Assembly: GCF_021730305.1 (NCBI RefSeq)
Contig: NZ_CP032674.1
Location: 5,328,411 to 5,392,410, forward strand
Reading direction: 5' to 3'
Origin: Xanthobacter sp. YC-JY1
GTDB taxonomy: Bacteria; Pseudomonadota; Alphaproteobacteria; Rhizobiales; Xanthobacteraceae
DNA: 64,000 nt
Both the position numbers and the translations under genes were made by a program. Under the pieces are notes generated by a model, which saw only the letters and a program-made list of their open reading frames with translations, did not search any database and was not told the origin of the DNA. Positions 33,494-43,779 of this stretch are shown here, one piece after another (positions within the stretch are counted from its first letter, which is position 1; each line of letters opens with the position of its first letter).

Positions 33494-34864
33494 TCAGTTG
33501 CTGCTGCCGTCCGACTGCGCCGGGGCCTGCGGGCGCTGGAGCAGTTCGCCCCAGGCGGAGAAGGCATCGTTGAACGCCTGTTCGCCGGCCTGACCCTTCT
33601 CGAAGGCGATCACGGCCTTCTTGTTGTTGGTGTAGGTCAGGAGCACGTCGAGCCACGGATAGGCCTGCAGCAGGGCGACGTTGCGCTGGCGGTCGGCGGC
33701 CTTTTCCGAAAGGCCCACCAGGAACAGGGTCGGGTTCACGCGCACGGCGAGGCCGGCGAGCGGCGTGCCGAGGGCCTGCTGGTTCGGCTTCGCCCGCACC
33801 GCATCCACGTTGGCGACGCCGCCGAAGGGGAAGTCTTCCGGCAGCTTGAAGCCGATCTCGATGGTGTGGGACGCCGGCAGCGTCTGGTCGGTGTTGCGCC
33901 GGAGCACGAAGCTCATGGCGATCTTACGCTCGGGAATGACGAGGTCGCCGCGCAGGCCGATGTCGGGCGGGAGGCCCGGCCCCGCGTTCACGGTTTCCGT
34001 GCGCCAGGTGATCGTGCCCTCGAAGGTCTGCGGCTGGGCGCTACCGGGGGATTCCTCGATCAGCACGGCGCGGGCGCTGCCCGAGGCGGCACCGGTGCGC
34101 TGGGCCGGCGCGCGGCGCGCGGCATCGCCGGACGTCTTGGTCATCCGGTCGGCGGACTTCGCCTGATCGGACGGGTTGGCGCTGGAGGCGGCGGGGGCCG
34201 CGGTGTTCTGCTCGCTTTCGCTGCTGCCGAAGAGGCGGTCGCGGTTCACCACCGCGAAGGCGATGCCGCCCAGCACCACCAGCGCGAGAAGCGCGAACAG
34301 CACGAATTTCTTCCAGGAGGCGCCGCCTTCCGCCGCGCCGCGCCGGCCGCCATTGGCAGCCGCGCCGCGGCTTCTCACCTCGCCCCGCCGCAGCGGGGGG
34401 CGGCGGTCGCCCTCGGTCTCGTCCTCGCTGCGCTGGCGCGGCGGCAGACGGCGGTCGGGCCGTGCCGGGGGCTCGGCGGACGCGCGGCTTTCGGCTTCGG
34501 CGGGGGACTCGGGCTCCTCGGCCGGGGCGGCTACGGCGGCCTGCGACTTGGGCGGTTCGAACCGGGCCGGGGGCGGCGGGGGAGCTGCCTCCTCCGCCTC
34601 GTCCTCGAACACCTCGTCCTCGTCTTCGGGCGGGGGCTCGGGCGTATTGTCCTGCTGGGCGTACTCCGCCTCCACGCGGCGGATCGCCTCCTCGAGGCCC
34701 ATCCGCTCACGGGTGATCTCGCCTTCCGGCAGCGGCGGGTCCACCCCCCGCAGCTGACGCATCAGGGCGGTGCGGGCACGATCATAGACGGCGCGCCGGC
34801 TCTCCCCGGTCTTCTGGGGCAGGCTGGAGATCGCGCGGACCAGGAGGGGATAGTAGTCAGCCAT
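33494..34864 (-). CDS. Single-pass membrane protein of unknown function
   Basis: A 456-residue protein conserved in layout among Hyphomicrobiales. The N-terminal 70 residues (DYYPLLVRAISSLPQKTGESRRAVYDRARTALMRQL) form helices, followed by a long Glu/Pro/Ala-rich disordered segment and an Arg-rich patch (about 165-200). One membrane helix FVLFALLALVVLGGIAFAVV lies at about 212-231. The C-terminal part (about 280-440) is a beta-rich periplasmic domain (TFEGTITWRTETVN, PERKIAMSFVLRRN). It is 38 bp downstream of purA on the same strand and may be co-transcribed. No function known. Confidence 0.85.
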   Translation of the reverse strand: MADYYPLLVRAISSLPQKTGESRRAVYDRARTALMRQLRGVDPPLPEGEITRERMGLEEAIRRVEAEYAQQDNTPEPPPEDEDEVFEDEAEEAAPPPPPARFEPPKSQAAVAAPAEEPESPAEAESRASAEPPARPDRRLPPRQRSEDETEGDRRPPLRRGEVRSRGAAANGGRRGAAEGGASWKKFVLFALLALVVLGGIAFAVVNRDRLFGSSESEQNTAAPAASSANPSDQAKSADRMTKTSGDAARRAPAQRTGAASGSARAVLIEESPGSAQPQTFEGTITWRTETVNAGPGLPPDIGLRGDLVIPERKIAMSFVLRRNTDQTLPASHTIEIGFKLPEDFPFGGVANVDAVRAKPNQQALGTPLAGLAVRVNPTLFLVGLSEKAADRQRNVALLQAYPWLDVLLTYTNNKKAVIAFEKGQAGEQAFNDAFSAWGELLQRPQAPAQSDGSSN

Positions 34865-34902
34865 CGGAGCGGTGATGTTCCCCTTGAGCCGTCAGATCGG
34901 CA

Positions 34903-36198
<1,296 letters not shown>

Positions 36199-36444
36199 GC
36201 GGTGGTGCCTCCTGAACCCGGCGCGGGTGGTTCTGACCTTCGACCGCGCGCACAAAGGAAAGCCCCGGCTCAGGTCCGGGGCGTTACCAAAGCGTCTTAC
36301 GGGATCGGGGCTTGAGAGGCAAGGTTTGCGCGGCGGGGCCGGCCGCCGGGCGACGTTCCGTCAACGGTATCGGCGGGAGATGCCGGAGGGGCCGCCCTTT
36401 GGGGGCGTTGGCGGGCGGCCCCGGTTCGTGCTCTACCTTCCCCG
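36199..36444. promoter_or_regulatory. Divergent purA/rsmB leader with two hairpins
   Basis: Two perfect inverted repeats lie here: GCCCCGG/CCGGGGC at 36262-36282, which on the minus strand is followed by TTTCCTTTG and looks like an intrinsic terminator or attenuator ahead of purA, and GGGGCCGCCC/GGGCGGCCCC at 36388-36422 just before rsmB. A short minus-strand RNA between them, or a purA attenuator, would explain the first hairpin. No protein-coding potential seen. Confidence 0.45.
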
Positions 36445-37815
36445 ATGAAGACTCCCCGCAGCGCTCCCGCCTCCTCCCGCCGCCCCGGCGGCAGCCCCAA
36501 GCCCGTTGCCGCCACCCCCGGATTGTCCGCGCGCGCCGTCGCGGTCGACGCTCTGGAAGCCGTGCTGCGGCAGGGCGCCGCGCTGGAAGAGGCGCTGGAC
36601 GGCCCGGCGCTTGAGCCGCGCGACCGGGCGCTCGCCTATCGCATCGTCGCCACCGCCTTGCGGCGGCTCGGGACGCTCCGCACCGTGCTCGGCAAGCTGA
36701 TGGAGCGCGGCTTTCCGAAATCCGCGCCGCGGCTGGAATCGGTCCTGCTGGCCGGAGCGACGCAGATCCTGTTCATGGACGTGCCCAGCCATGCGGCGGT
36801 CGGTCTCAGCGTGGATCTCGCCCGCGCCGACCGTTCCACCGTGGGCTTCGCCGGCCTCGTCAATGCGGTGCTGCGCCGGGTGGCACGGGAGGGCGAGGCG
36901 CTGATGGCCGGCGTCGATCCCGATTTCGCCGACACGCCCGACTGGCTGCGCCAGCGCTGGATCAAGGCCTATGGCGCCGAAACCGCGCGCGCCATGGCCA
37001 CCATGCACCGGGTGGAGCCGCCCCTCGACATCACCGTGAAGACGGACCCCGAAGGCTGGGCAGGCAAGCTCTCGGGCGAGGTTCTGCCCACCGGCACGGT
37101 GCGCATCCTCCAGGCCGGGCCGGTGCGGGCGCTGCCCGGTTTCGCGGAAGGCGAATGGTGGGTACAGGACGCCGCCGCCGGCCTTCCCGCCCGGCTGCTC
37201 GGCAAAGTGGACGGGCTGAAGGTGGCGGACCTGTGCGCCGCCCCCGGCGGCAAGACGGCGCAACTGGTTGCCGCCGGGGCGCAGGTCACGGCGGTGGATC
37301 GCTCCGGCGCGCGCCTCACCCGGCTGCGGGACAATCTGGCGCGGCTCGGCCTCGCCGCGACCGTGGTGGAAGGCGACGCCGCGACCTTCGCCGGCGGTCC
37401 GTTCGATGCGGTGCTGCTCGACGCCCCCTGCTCGGCCACCGGCACCCTGCGTCGGCATCCGGACATCGCGGTGTCCAAGCGGCCGTCCGACATCCCGACC
37501 CTCGCCACGCTGCAGGCGCGGCTGCTCGACCACGCCATCGACCTGGTGAAGCCCGGCGGCCTCGTCGTCTATTCCACCTGTTCGCTGGAGCCGGAGGAGG
37601 GTGAGGCGCAGGTGGAGCGGCTTCTGGCCGCCCGAAAGGACGTGGAACGGGAGCCGCTTCGCGCCGGAGAGGTGGACGGCCTCGATTTGTTCATAACTCC
37701 TCAAGGGGATGTGCGCACTCTTCCAAGTCACTGGATGCGGGGGGAGGCGGAGCGGTCGGGACTCGACGGCTTCTTCGCCGCCCGGCTGCGGCGCAAGGGA
37801 AGCCCCGGAGGCTGA
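36445..37815 (+). CDS. rsmB: RsmB-like rRNA (cytosine-C5) methyltransferase
   Basis: SAM-dependent 5-methylcytosine methyltransferase, probably acting on 16S rRNA. It is 456 residues. A NusB-like N-terminal RNA-binding region (about 30-160) is followed by the Rossmann domain with motif I VADLCAAPGGKTAQL, motif IV LLDAPCSATGTLRRHPD containing one catalytic Cys, and motif VI VVYSTCSLEPEEGEAQ containing the second. The order heparinase-like gene downstream of this methyltransferase is common in Hyphomicrobiales. The E. coli target C967 is inferred. Confidence 0.92.
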   Translation: MKTPRSAPASSRRPGGSPKPVAATPGLSARAVAVDALEAVLRQGAALEEALDGPALEPRDRALAYRIVATALRRLGTLRTVLGKLMERGFPKSAPRLESVLLAGATQILFMDVPSHAAVGLSVDLARADRSTVGFAGLVNAVLRRVAREGEALMAGVDPDFADTPDWLRQRWIKAYGAETARAMATMHRVEPPLDITVKTDPEGWAGKLSGEVLPTGTVRILQAGPVRALPGFAEGEWWVQDAAAGLPARLLGKVDGLKVADLCAAPGGKTAQLVAAGAQVTAVDRSGARLTRLRDNLARLGLAATVVEGDAATFAGGPFDAVLLDAPCSATGTLRRHPDIAVSKRPSDIPTLATLQARLLDHAIDLVKPGGLVVYSTCSLEPEEGEAQVERLLAARKDVEREPLRAGEVDGLDLFITPQGDVRTLPSHWMRGEAERSGLDGFFAARLRRKGSPGG

Positions 37816-37864
37816 CCCGCGCCCCGGCCTCCCGCAAGGGCTAGAGGCTGGTGAAGACAGGCGC

Positions 37865-39703
37865 ATGGGTATCTGGAATGGATCGGCGGGCCCGCTGCAG
37901 GCCGTGGCCAGAAATCTGGTCGGCACGCTGGCCGGAAAGGGCCACGCCCACACGCCGGGAGGCGCCGTGAGCCGAGGCGGGCTGCGAGAGCGCACGCAAC
38001 TTGCGACCCTCCTGGTGGAGCTTTGGTCGCAGACGGTGCTCGCGCGCATCGGCGGTCGCGCCGTGCCGCTCGGCTATGTGCCTGTACCGGTCCCCGAACG
38101 CCTTCTCATCGCGCCCCAGGATCTGAGGACCGGCGACGCCACCGTCGCCAGCGAAATCTATTCCGGCCGCTTCGCCTTCGCCGGCAAGGTGATGGCGCTC
38201 GACGGCCGCACCGTCTTCGAGCTGGTGCCGCCCTCCGTGGAATGGGCGGAGGCGCTGCACGGCTTCGGCTGGCTGCGGCACCTCAAGGCCGCCAACACCA
38301 CCATCGCCCGGGCCAATGCCCGCGCCCTCGTCGGCGACTTCATCCGCGATCCCGGCAAGGCCAAGGCGGTGGCGGCGCGCCCGGACGTGGCGGCGCGGCG
38401 CATCATCTCCTGGCTCACCCAGGCGACCTTCCTGCTGCAGGACGCCGACCACGATTTCTACCGCCGCTTCATGCGCTCGCTGGCGAAGCAGGTGCGCCAG
38501 CTGCGCCGCATGGCGAGCGATGCGCCGGACGGCTATCCCCGCCTCATCGCGGTGGTGGCGCTGGTGTTCGCCGGGCTGTGCATGTCGGATCAGCCGCGCC
38601 TGCTGAAGGCGGCGCAGAAGCGTCTCGCCGAGGAGCTGGATCGGCAGATCCTGCCCGACGGCGGCCCGCTGACCCGCAATCCCGGCATGCTCATCGAGCT
38701 GCTGCTGGACCTTCTGCCGCTGCGCCAGGCCTTCACCGCCCGCAACCAGCAGGCCCCGGCTGCGCTGATGAATGCGGTGGACCGCATGATGCCCATGCTG
38801 CGCTTCTTCCGGCATGGCGACGGCGCCTTCGCGCATTTCCACGGCATGGGCCACACGGCGGCGGACCAGCTCGCCACCATCCTCGCCTTCGACGATGCGC
38901 GCGGCGCGCCGGTGGCGAACGCCCCCTATTCCGGCTACCAGCGGCTCGACGCCCGCTCGCTGATGCTGATCGCCGACACCGGCCCGCCGCCGCCCGCCGT
39001 GGCGAGCTGGGAGGCGCATGCGAGCTGCCTCGCCTTTGAATTCTCCTCGGCCCGCCAGCGCATTGTTATCAATTGCGGCGTGCCGGAAGTGCATCGCGAG
39101 ATGTGGCGGCAGGTGGCCCGCTCCACGGCGGCGCATTCCACGGCGGTGATCGCCGACACCTCCTCCTGCCGCTTCCTGCAGGGCGGCTCCATGACGCGCA
39201 TCTTCGGCGCGCCCATCGTCGCCGGCCCCAAGCATGTGGAGGTGCAGCGCGGCACGCGGAACAACGCGCTGCTGCTGCGCGCCAGCCATGACGGCTATGC
39301 CGAGGCCTTCAACCTCCTGCACCAGCGCTCCTGGCGGCTGGCGCTGGAGGGCAACCGGCTCGACGGCGAGGACATCTTCAAGCCGGTGGAAGAAAGCGGC
39401 GCGCTGCCGGCGGAGACCTTCGCCATCCGCTTCCACCTGCACCCGTCTGTGACGGTGGAGCGGCTGGGCGATCCCCATACCGCCTTGCTCAGCCTGCCCA
39501 ACGGCGAGGCCTGGGCGTTTGCCGCCCCGCATCTGCCCCTCGTGGTGGAAGAGAGCGTTGACCTTGCCGCCAGCGGCGGGCCACGCCGCACCTCGCAGCT
39601 GGTGCTCACGGGCGAGGTCGCGCGCACGCCGCGTGTCATCTGGACCTTCGTGCGCACCCGGGAAGCCCAGAGCGTACCGCCGGTGCGGCCGGGCCGGGGC
39701 TGA
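37865..39703 (+). CDS. Heparinase II/III family protein
   Basis: A 612-residue member of the alginate/heparin lyase-like family. An alpha/alpha toroid N-terminal region (about 100-350) contains RIISWLTQATFLLQDADHDFYRRF and MLIELLLDLLPLR. A C-terminal beta-sandwich has FHGMGHTAADQL, RIVINCGVPEVH and HSTAVIADTSSCRF. The family's conserved His residues are visible. No clear signal peptide precedes it, so the location is unclear. Start ATG (MGIWNGSAGPLQAV) was chosen; the open frame extends upstream over the rsmB end but is non-coding there. Substrate unknown. Confidence 0.88.
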   Translation: MGIWNGSAGPLQAVARNLVGTLAGKGHAHTPGGAVSRGGLRERTQLATLLVELWSQTVLARIGGRAVPLGYVPVPVPERLLIAPQDLRTGDATVASEIYSGRFAFAGKVMALDGRTVFELVPPSVEWAEALHGFGWLRHLKAANTTIARANARALVGDFIRDPGKAKAVAARPDVAARRIISWLTQATFLLQDADHDFYRRFMRSLAKQVRQLRRMASDAPDGYPRLIAVVALVFAGLCMSDQPRLLKAAQKRLAEELDRQILPDGGPLTRNPGMLIELLLDLLPLRQAFTARNQQAPAALMNAVDRMMPMLRFFRHGDGAFAHFHGMGHTAADQLATILAFDDARGAPVANAPYSGYQRLDARSLMLIADTGPPPPAVASWEAHASCLAFEFSSARQRIVINCGVPEVHREMWRQVARSTAAHSTAVIADTSSCRFLQGGSMTRIFGAPIVAGPKHVEVQRGTRNNALLLRASHDGYAEAFNLLHQRSWRLALEGNRLDGEDIFKPVEESGALPAETFAIRFHLHPSVTVERLGDPHTALLSLPNGEAWAFAAPHLPLVVEESVDLAASGGPRRTSQLVLTGEVARTPRVIWTFVRTREAQSVPPVRPGRG

Positions 39704-39727
39704 GGCCCCGACCGATCCCTCCCAGCA

Positions 39728-40639
39728 TCATCCCCACGGCCCGCGGCGCGGCTGCGCCGGGGCCGGGCCGGGGGCGGTGAAGCCGCCGCCGCCCATCCGC
39801 TGGGATAGGTCGCGCAGGGCCGCGATGCGGTTCTCCACCGCCGGATGGGTGGAGAAGAGATTGTCCATCCGCGCCCCGCAGAGGGGATTGATGATGAACA
39901 TGTGGGCAGTCGCGGGGTTCGCTTCTGCCTCATAGTTCGGCACCTGATGCGCCTCGCCGGAGATCTTTGCCAGCGCCGAGGCGAGCGCCATGGGCCGCCC
40001 CAGTATCTCAGCACCGCCCCGGTCGGCCTCGTATTCGCGGGAGCGGGAGATGGCCATCTGCACCAGCATGGCGGCGAGCGGCGCCAGGAAGACCATCAGG
40101 ATGGTGCCGATGAAGCCGAAGGGATTGTTGTTGTCCCGATTGCCGCCGCCGAACAGCAGGCCGAAATTCGCCAGCATGGAGATGGCGCCGGCGATGGTCG
40201 CCGTGATCGTCATGGTGAGGGTATCGTAGTGCTTGATGTGCGCCAGCTCGTGCGCCATCACGCCCGCCACTTCCTCGGGGGTCAGCGTCTGCAACAGGCC
40301 GGTGGTGGCGGCGACCGCGGCGTTCTGCGGATTGCGCCCGGTGGCGAAGGCGTTGGGCTGGGGGTTGTCCATGATGAACACCCGCGGCATGGGCAGATCC
40401 GCCCGCCGCGCCAGCTCCCGCACCATGCCGACGAATTCGGGCGCGGTGCGCTCATCCACCTCCCGCGCGCCATACATGCGCAGGACCATCTTGTCCGCAT
40501 TCCAGTAGCTGAACAGGTTCATGCCTGCCGCCACGACGAATGCGATCATCATTCCGCCGCGTCCGCCGATGGCAAAGCCCACGGCCATGAACAGGGCGGT
40601 CATGCCGGCGAGCAAGATCGCCGTCTTCAGGTGATTCAT
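39728..40639 (-). CDS. htpX: Membrane zinc metalloprotease HtpX
   Basis: M48 peptidase that degrades damaged inner-membrane proteins. It is 303 residues with four membrane segments: two at the N-terminus (about 7-24 and 30-46) and two after the active site (about 145-165 and 180-200). The zinc site is HELAH at about 130 in [16 protein letters not shown] with the third ligand Glu in [11 protein letters not shown] Gly/Pro-rich tail ends the protein. It is convergent with the heparinase-like gene. Confidence 0.96.
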   Translation of the reverse strand: MNHLKTAILLAGMTALFMAVGFAIGGRGGMMIAFVVAAGMNLFSYWNADKMVLRMYGAREVDERTAPEFVGMVRELARRADLPMPRVFIMDNPQPNAFATGRNPQNAAVAATTGLLQTLTPEEVAGVMAHELAHIKHYDTLTMTITATIAGAISMLANFGLLFGGGNRDNNNPFGFIGTILMVFLAPLAAMLVQMAISRSREYEADRGGAEILGRPMALASALAKISGEAHQVPNYEAEANPATAHMFIINPLCGARMDNLFSTHPAVENRIAALRDLSQRMGGGGFTAPGPAPAQPRRGPWG

Positions 40640-40758
40640 CCATCCCTCCCGGTGCCGCGCACAGGACGCGGACCTTGGACTAGAGGATGGGAAGGCATGG
40701 CGCCCCGTTCAAGGGCGGGCATGCCGCAACGGCAGATCGGCGCTGTGCGCCCCGCCGT

Positions 40759-40965
40759 TCAGATGTCGCGCATGAGGCGGTCGGCGGCCACGCACTTCCA
40801 GCGGCCGATCTGCCACTGGGGGTGACTCTCGCTCCACTGCGCGATGGCCTGCTGGGAGGACATCATGCAGGTCATGGGCGCGCTCGCTTCCATGGAGAAG
40901 CTGAGCTTCTCCTCCCGGCAGGTGGCCGGAGCACTGATGAGGCAGGCATAAAGAACAATGAACAT
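40759..40965 (-). CDS. Very small secreted cysteine-containing protein
   Basis: A 68-residue protein. The hydrophobic N-terminus MFIVLYACLISAPATC could be a signal peptide. The mature part has EEKLSFSMEASAPMTCMMSS followed by QQAIAQWSESHPQWQIGRWKC, with Cys residues suited to one or two disulfides. Similar tiny proteins with the same Cys and HPxW(Q/K)xxRWxC pattern are widespread in rhizobia, function unknown. The start ATG was chosen by the signal-like N-terminus. Confidence 0.75.
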   Translation of the reverse strand: MFIVLYACLISAPATCREEKLSFSMEASAPMTCMMSSQQAIAQWSESHPQWQIGRWKCVAADRLMRDI

Positions 40966-41499
40966 GACCAGGGTTCCTGAGATCGGCGCTGCGTGCCACT
41001 CCCCTGCTTCCGTCCCTCTGCGACAAACCTTCGCTCGCCTTTTACGAAGTACTGACCTGGCAGGCTGCCTTCTCCCGGGCAATCTGTGCAAAAATTAAGA
41101 AGCAAGTCAGGTGCCAACAGGAATGTTTGGCAAGCTTGTCCGGAAAGATTGGTATTAAACAACCGCAATACTTCCGGCCGACTTTTGCCGATCACGCCCG
41201 TCCCGCGTCCGGCCTCTGCCGCCCCCCAAGGGCAGGTCACGGTCCTTTCCGGGCGCCGCCCGCCGAGCCTTCCACACGCGTTTTGCCGGCCAATTTTTCA
41301 CGCTGCGCCGCGGCATGGATTCGCGGCCGCGCCGGCTTGCAGGCGAGCCTCCGCGCGGCTAGGCTCCGCGCGCTATCTGGTGAACCGGTTCGGCATTCCG
41401 CGCCGAGCGCTGACAACAAGGGTAGGCGGCATAGGACCGCCGTCCGGAACTGTCTTCGGGGGCGGTCATCCCTAGTCGATCTACGAGGGAGGACAGAAG
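40966..41499. promoter_or_regulatory. 534-bp region before fae
   Basis: The longest gene-free stretch apart from edges. The left half (41050-41180) is AT-rich and contains TGCCAA-N9-TTGGCA at 41113-41133 next to the palindrome CAAGCTTG. The right half is GC-rich and has CTGACA near 41410 as a weak -35 candidate. fae has a strong ribosome site, AGGGAGG. I see no convincing gene in this stretch on either strand. Confidence 0.5.
41113..41133. promoter_or_regulatory. Inverted repeat TGCCAA-N9-TTGGCA
   Basis: Perfect 6-bp arms separated by 9 bases in the AT-rich part of the fae upstream region. The size fits a dimeric regulator site (for example LysR type). Its role in fae control is conjecture. 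Confidence 0.35.
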
Positions 41500-42006
41500 G
41501 TGGCTAAGATTAGCAAGGTTCTGGTTGGTGAGGCGCTCGTCGGTGACGGCAACGAGGTGGCCCACATCGACCTCATCATCGGCCCGCGCGGCAGCGCGGC
41601 CGAGACGGCGTTCGTCACCAGCCTGACGAACAACAAGGATGGCTTCACGTCCCTCCTCGCGGTGCTCGCGCCGAACCTGCCCTGCAAGCCCAACACCGTG
41701 ATGTTCAACAAGGTGACCATCAAGGACGCCCGGCAGGCCGTGCAGATGTTCGGCCCCGCCCAGTACGGCGTCGCCAAGGCGGTGCAGGACTCGGTCGCGG
41801 AAGGCGTGATCCCGGTCGAGGAAGCCGACGACCTCTTCATCTGCGTGGGTGTGTTCATCCACTGGGAAGCGGCCGACGACGCCAAGATCCAGCAGTACAA
41901 CTACGAGGCGACCAAGCTCTCGATCGCGCGCGCCGTGGCCGGTACCCCCACCGCCAAGGAAGCGACCGACAAGCGCAACGAAGCCAAGCACCCCTTCGCG
42001 GCCTAG
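41500..42006 (+). CDS. fae: Formaldehyde-activating enzyme Fae
   Basis: Condenses formaldehyde with tetrahydromethanopterin to give methylene-H4MPT, the entry to the H4MPT oxidation pathway of methylotrophs. It is 168 residues, the normal size. Recognisable blocks are [21 protein letters not shown] near the N-terminus with the catalytic-type His, [26 protein letters not shown] and [16 protein letters not shown]. It starts with GTG ([13 protein letters not shown]), 7 bases after AGGGAGG. It is followed by a strong terminator, so it is monocistronic. It marks this organism as a likely C1 user. Confidence 0.97.
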   Translation: MAKISKVLVGEALVGDGNEVAHIDLIIGPRGSAAETAFVTSLTNNKDGFTSLLAVLAPNLPCKPNTVMFNKVTIKDARQAVQMFGPAQYGVAKAVQDSVAEGVIPVEEADDLFICVGVFIHWEAADDAKIQQYNYEATKLSIARAVAGTPTAKEATDKRNEAKHPFAA

Positions 42007-42107
42007 AGCGGAAACCACCCTGGACAGAGCGGCAACCCTCCGCCCATGCCGAAGGGTCTGCTCCAGCGGTTGGCCGCAATCTTTCTGCGATAGAGGCCAA
42101 AAGAACG

Positions 42108-42141
42108 ACGACCGGCGGGTTCCCCGCCGGTCGTTTTCGTT
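42108..42141 (+). terminator. Intrinsic terminator of fae
   Basis: A 12-bp stem: CGACCGGCGGG (42109-42119) pairs with CCCGCCGGTCG (42123-42133), extended by an A-T pair, with a 3-base loop and TTTTCGTTT after it. It sits about 100 bp after the fae stop. Confidence 0.88.
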
Positions 42142-42153
42142 TGAGGGGTCTGC

Positions 42154-42188
42154 GGCGGGTTTCCCGCCAGTCGTTTTCGTTTCAGGGG
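42154..42188 (+). repeat. Second, degenerate copy of the fae terminator
   Basis: The 35-bp segment at 42114-42148, from GGCGGGTT to GAGGGG, recurs at 42154-42188 with about three mismatches, a tandem duplication with a 40-bp period. The second copy keeps a GGCGGG/CCCGCC stem and the TTTTCGTTT tail, so it may act as a back-up terminator. Confidence 0.7.
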
Positions 42189-42208
42189 CGCTTGCCGGGG
42201 GGCGCGCG

Positions 42209-43189
42209 TCAGGGCGTCCGGCGCAGGAAGAGGCCGAAGGCGCGCGGGCCGTCGCCCACTTCGAGGGTCGAGACCACCTTCAGGGTCTGCGTGTCGATCA
42301 CGCTCATGGAATTGTCGAACCAGTTCACCACATAGACCGCGCGCCCATCCTCCGAGGCGGCGATGCCCTCGGGATATTCGCCCACGGAAATGGTGGCGCG
42401 GGGCGCGAGGGTCGTGGTGTCGAACACGCTCACCGTCCCCGCATACTGGTTGGTGACGAAGGCGAGCGGGCCGGTCAGCGCCACCGCATAGGGCCTGTTG
42501 CCCACCTTCACCGTGCCGACCACCTTGCGCGCGGCGACATCAATGACGCTCACGTCGTCCGAGCCCACATTGGCGGTGTAGGCCGTGCGCCCGTCCTCGG
42601 AGAGCGTGATGCCGAACGGGCGGGTGCCCACCTTGACGACGGCGACCCGCTCCAGCGTCGCCGCATCGATGATGGAGACCTGATCGTCGTCCCGATCGGC
42701 GCTGAGCACGAGGGCGCTGTCGGGCGTCACCGCTACGCCGGAGGGGGAGGCGCCGGTGTGGGCGATGCGCAGATCGTCGGGCCTGTCGGGATCCACCACG
42801 ACGAGGCGCGACGCATACCAGTCCGCCACATAGACGGGCTTGCCGGAGGGCGCGACCGCGACGCCCAGCGGGCCGCCGCCGACGGGGATGCGCTTCTCGA
42901 CCTGCCGCGTGGCCGTGTCGATCACCGACAGGGCCTTGCCCTCGGGGCTGGTGACGAAGGCGCGGCTACCGTCCCGGCTCACGGCGATGCCGGCCGGCTC
43001 GCCGGGCACGGGAATGCGCGCGACGAGCTTGGGCGGGGCGGCGGCGCCGTTGAGCGCTACCACCGCCACCTCATTGCCGGGCTGGTTCGTGATGAAGGCC
43101 TCCGCCGCGCCCGAAGGCCGGGACGCGACGAGGAGCGCGGCCGCCGTGGCGAAGCCCGCCGCGACCGCCGCGCGCCGCAGCCGGGCCAT
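42209..43189 (-). CDS. Exported YVTN beta-propeller protein
   Basis: A 326-residue protein with signal peptide (MARLRRAAVAAGFATAAALLVASRPSGAAE) and a seven-bladed propeller of YVTN type: repeats such as GIAVSRDGSRAFVTSPEGK, GVAVAPSGKPVYVADWYASRLVVVD, GITLSEDGRTAYTANVGSDDVSVID and GIAASEDGRAVYVVNWFDNSMSVID. Such propellers recur in PQQ-dependent alcohol oxidation and lut loci, with unknown role. Its ATG overlaps the stop of the upstream SRPBCC gene (TGATG), so it is last in a coupled minus-strand operon. Confidence 0.9.
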   Translation of the reverse strand: MARLRRAAVAAGFATAAALLVASRPSGAAEAFITNQPGNEVAVVALNGAAAPPKLVARIPVPGEPAGIAVSRDGSRAFVTSPEGKALSVIDTATRQVEKRIPVGGGPLGVAVAPSGKPVYVADWYASRLVVVDPDRPDDLRIAHTGASPSGVAVTPDSALVLSADRDDDQVSIIDAATLERVAVVKVGTRPFGITLSEDGRTAYTANVGSDDVSVIDVAARKVVGTVKVGNRPYAVALTGPLAFVTNQYAGTVSVFDTTTLAPRATISVGEYPEGIAASEDGRAVYVVNWFDNSMSVIDTQTLKVVSTLEVGDGPRAFGLFLRRTP

Positions 43190-43725
43190 CAGGAGCCCTT
43201 TTCGACCTTGGCCTTCAGGGCGTCGAGCCCGCCGCGATAGACCGCGGTCACGGCGGCGACGGCGGCCTCGTCGCTCAGTTCCGGCGGCGGATCGTTGTTG
43301 GGATAGCCGCGATAGAAGGCGCCGCGCCACTCCACCTTGGTATGGGTCGCGTCGACGGGAATGACTGCGATGGTGGAGGAATAGTTGGTCACCGGCAGCA
43401 CTTTCACGTCCACCGCATTGATGCGGTAGGCATAGCTCTTCTGCTCCGGCTCGTACTTCACCAGCACCTCTTCGATGGTGCCGCCGCCCTTGAGGGTGAG
43501 CAGGCGCGTGGCATCCACGGCGTTGCCGCCCTTGCCTTCCTGCTTGTCGACGGCGGGATGCCAGCTCATGTCCTGGAAATTGGAGATCACGGCCCAGACC
43601 TTGTCGGCCGGCGCGTTGATCTCGACGCTCTCCGTCACCTTCTTGCGGGTGGGGCCGTGCGCGTCAGCGGCGAGCGGGATCATCGCGACCGCAAGCGCCG
43701 CCGCGGCGGCAATCATCTGCCTCAT
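43189..43725 (-). CDS. Periplasmic SRPBCC protein, MxaD-like
   Basis: A 178-residue exported protein of the START/polyketide-cyclase-like (SRPBCC) fold. Signal peptide MRQMIAAAAALAVAMIPLAADAHG; mature start PTRKKVTESVEINAPADKVWAVISNFQDMSWHPAV, typical of the family. MxaD of methylotrophs has this fold, is periplasmic and aids electron flow from methanol dehydrogenase to its cytochrome; the context here favours an MxaD-like role. The ATG was chosen for the signal peptide and the ribosome site GGAGG 9 bases upstream. It is the middle gene of a three-gene minus-strand operon. Confidence 0.85.
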   Translation of the reverse strand: MRQMIAAAAALAVAMIPLAADAHGPTRKKVTESVEINAPADKVWAVISNFQDMSWHPAVDKQEGKGGNAVDATRLLTLKGGGTIEEVLVKYEPEQKSYAYRINAVDVKVLPVTNYSSTIAVIPVDATHTKVEWRGAFYRGYPNNDPPPELSDEAAVAAVTAVYRGGLDALKAKVEKGS

Positions 43726-43779
43726 GGAAACGTTCCTCCAACACTGTTTGGTCAATGGTGAACGGGCCGGACGGCCGCG

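Noticed and set aside
42209..43189. Propeller gene as a quinoprotein dehydrogenase
   Set aside because: Blades are short YVTN type; the tryptophan-docking motifs, catalytic Asp and length (about 600 residues) of PQQ dehydrogenases are absent.
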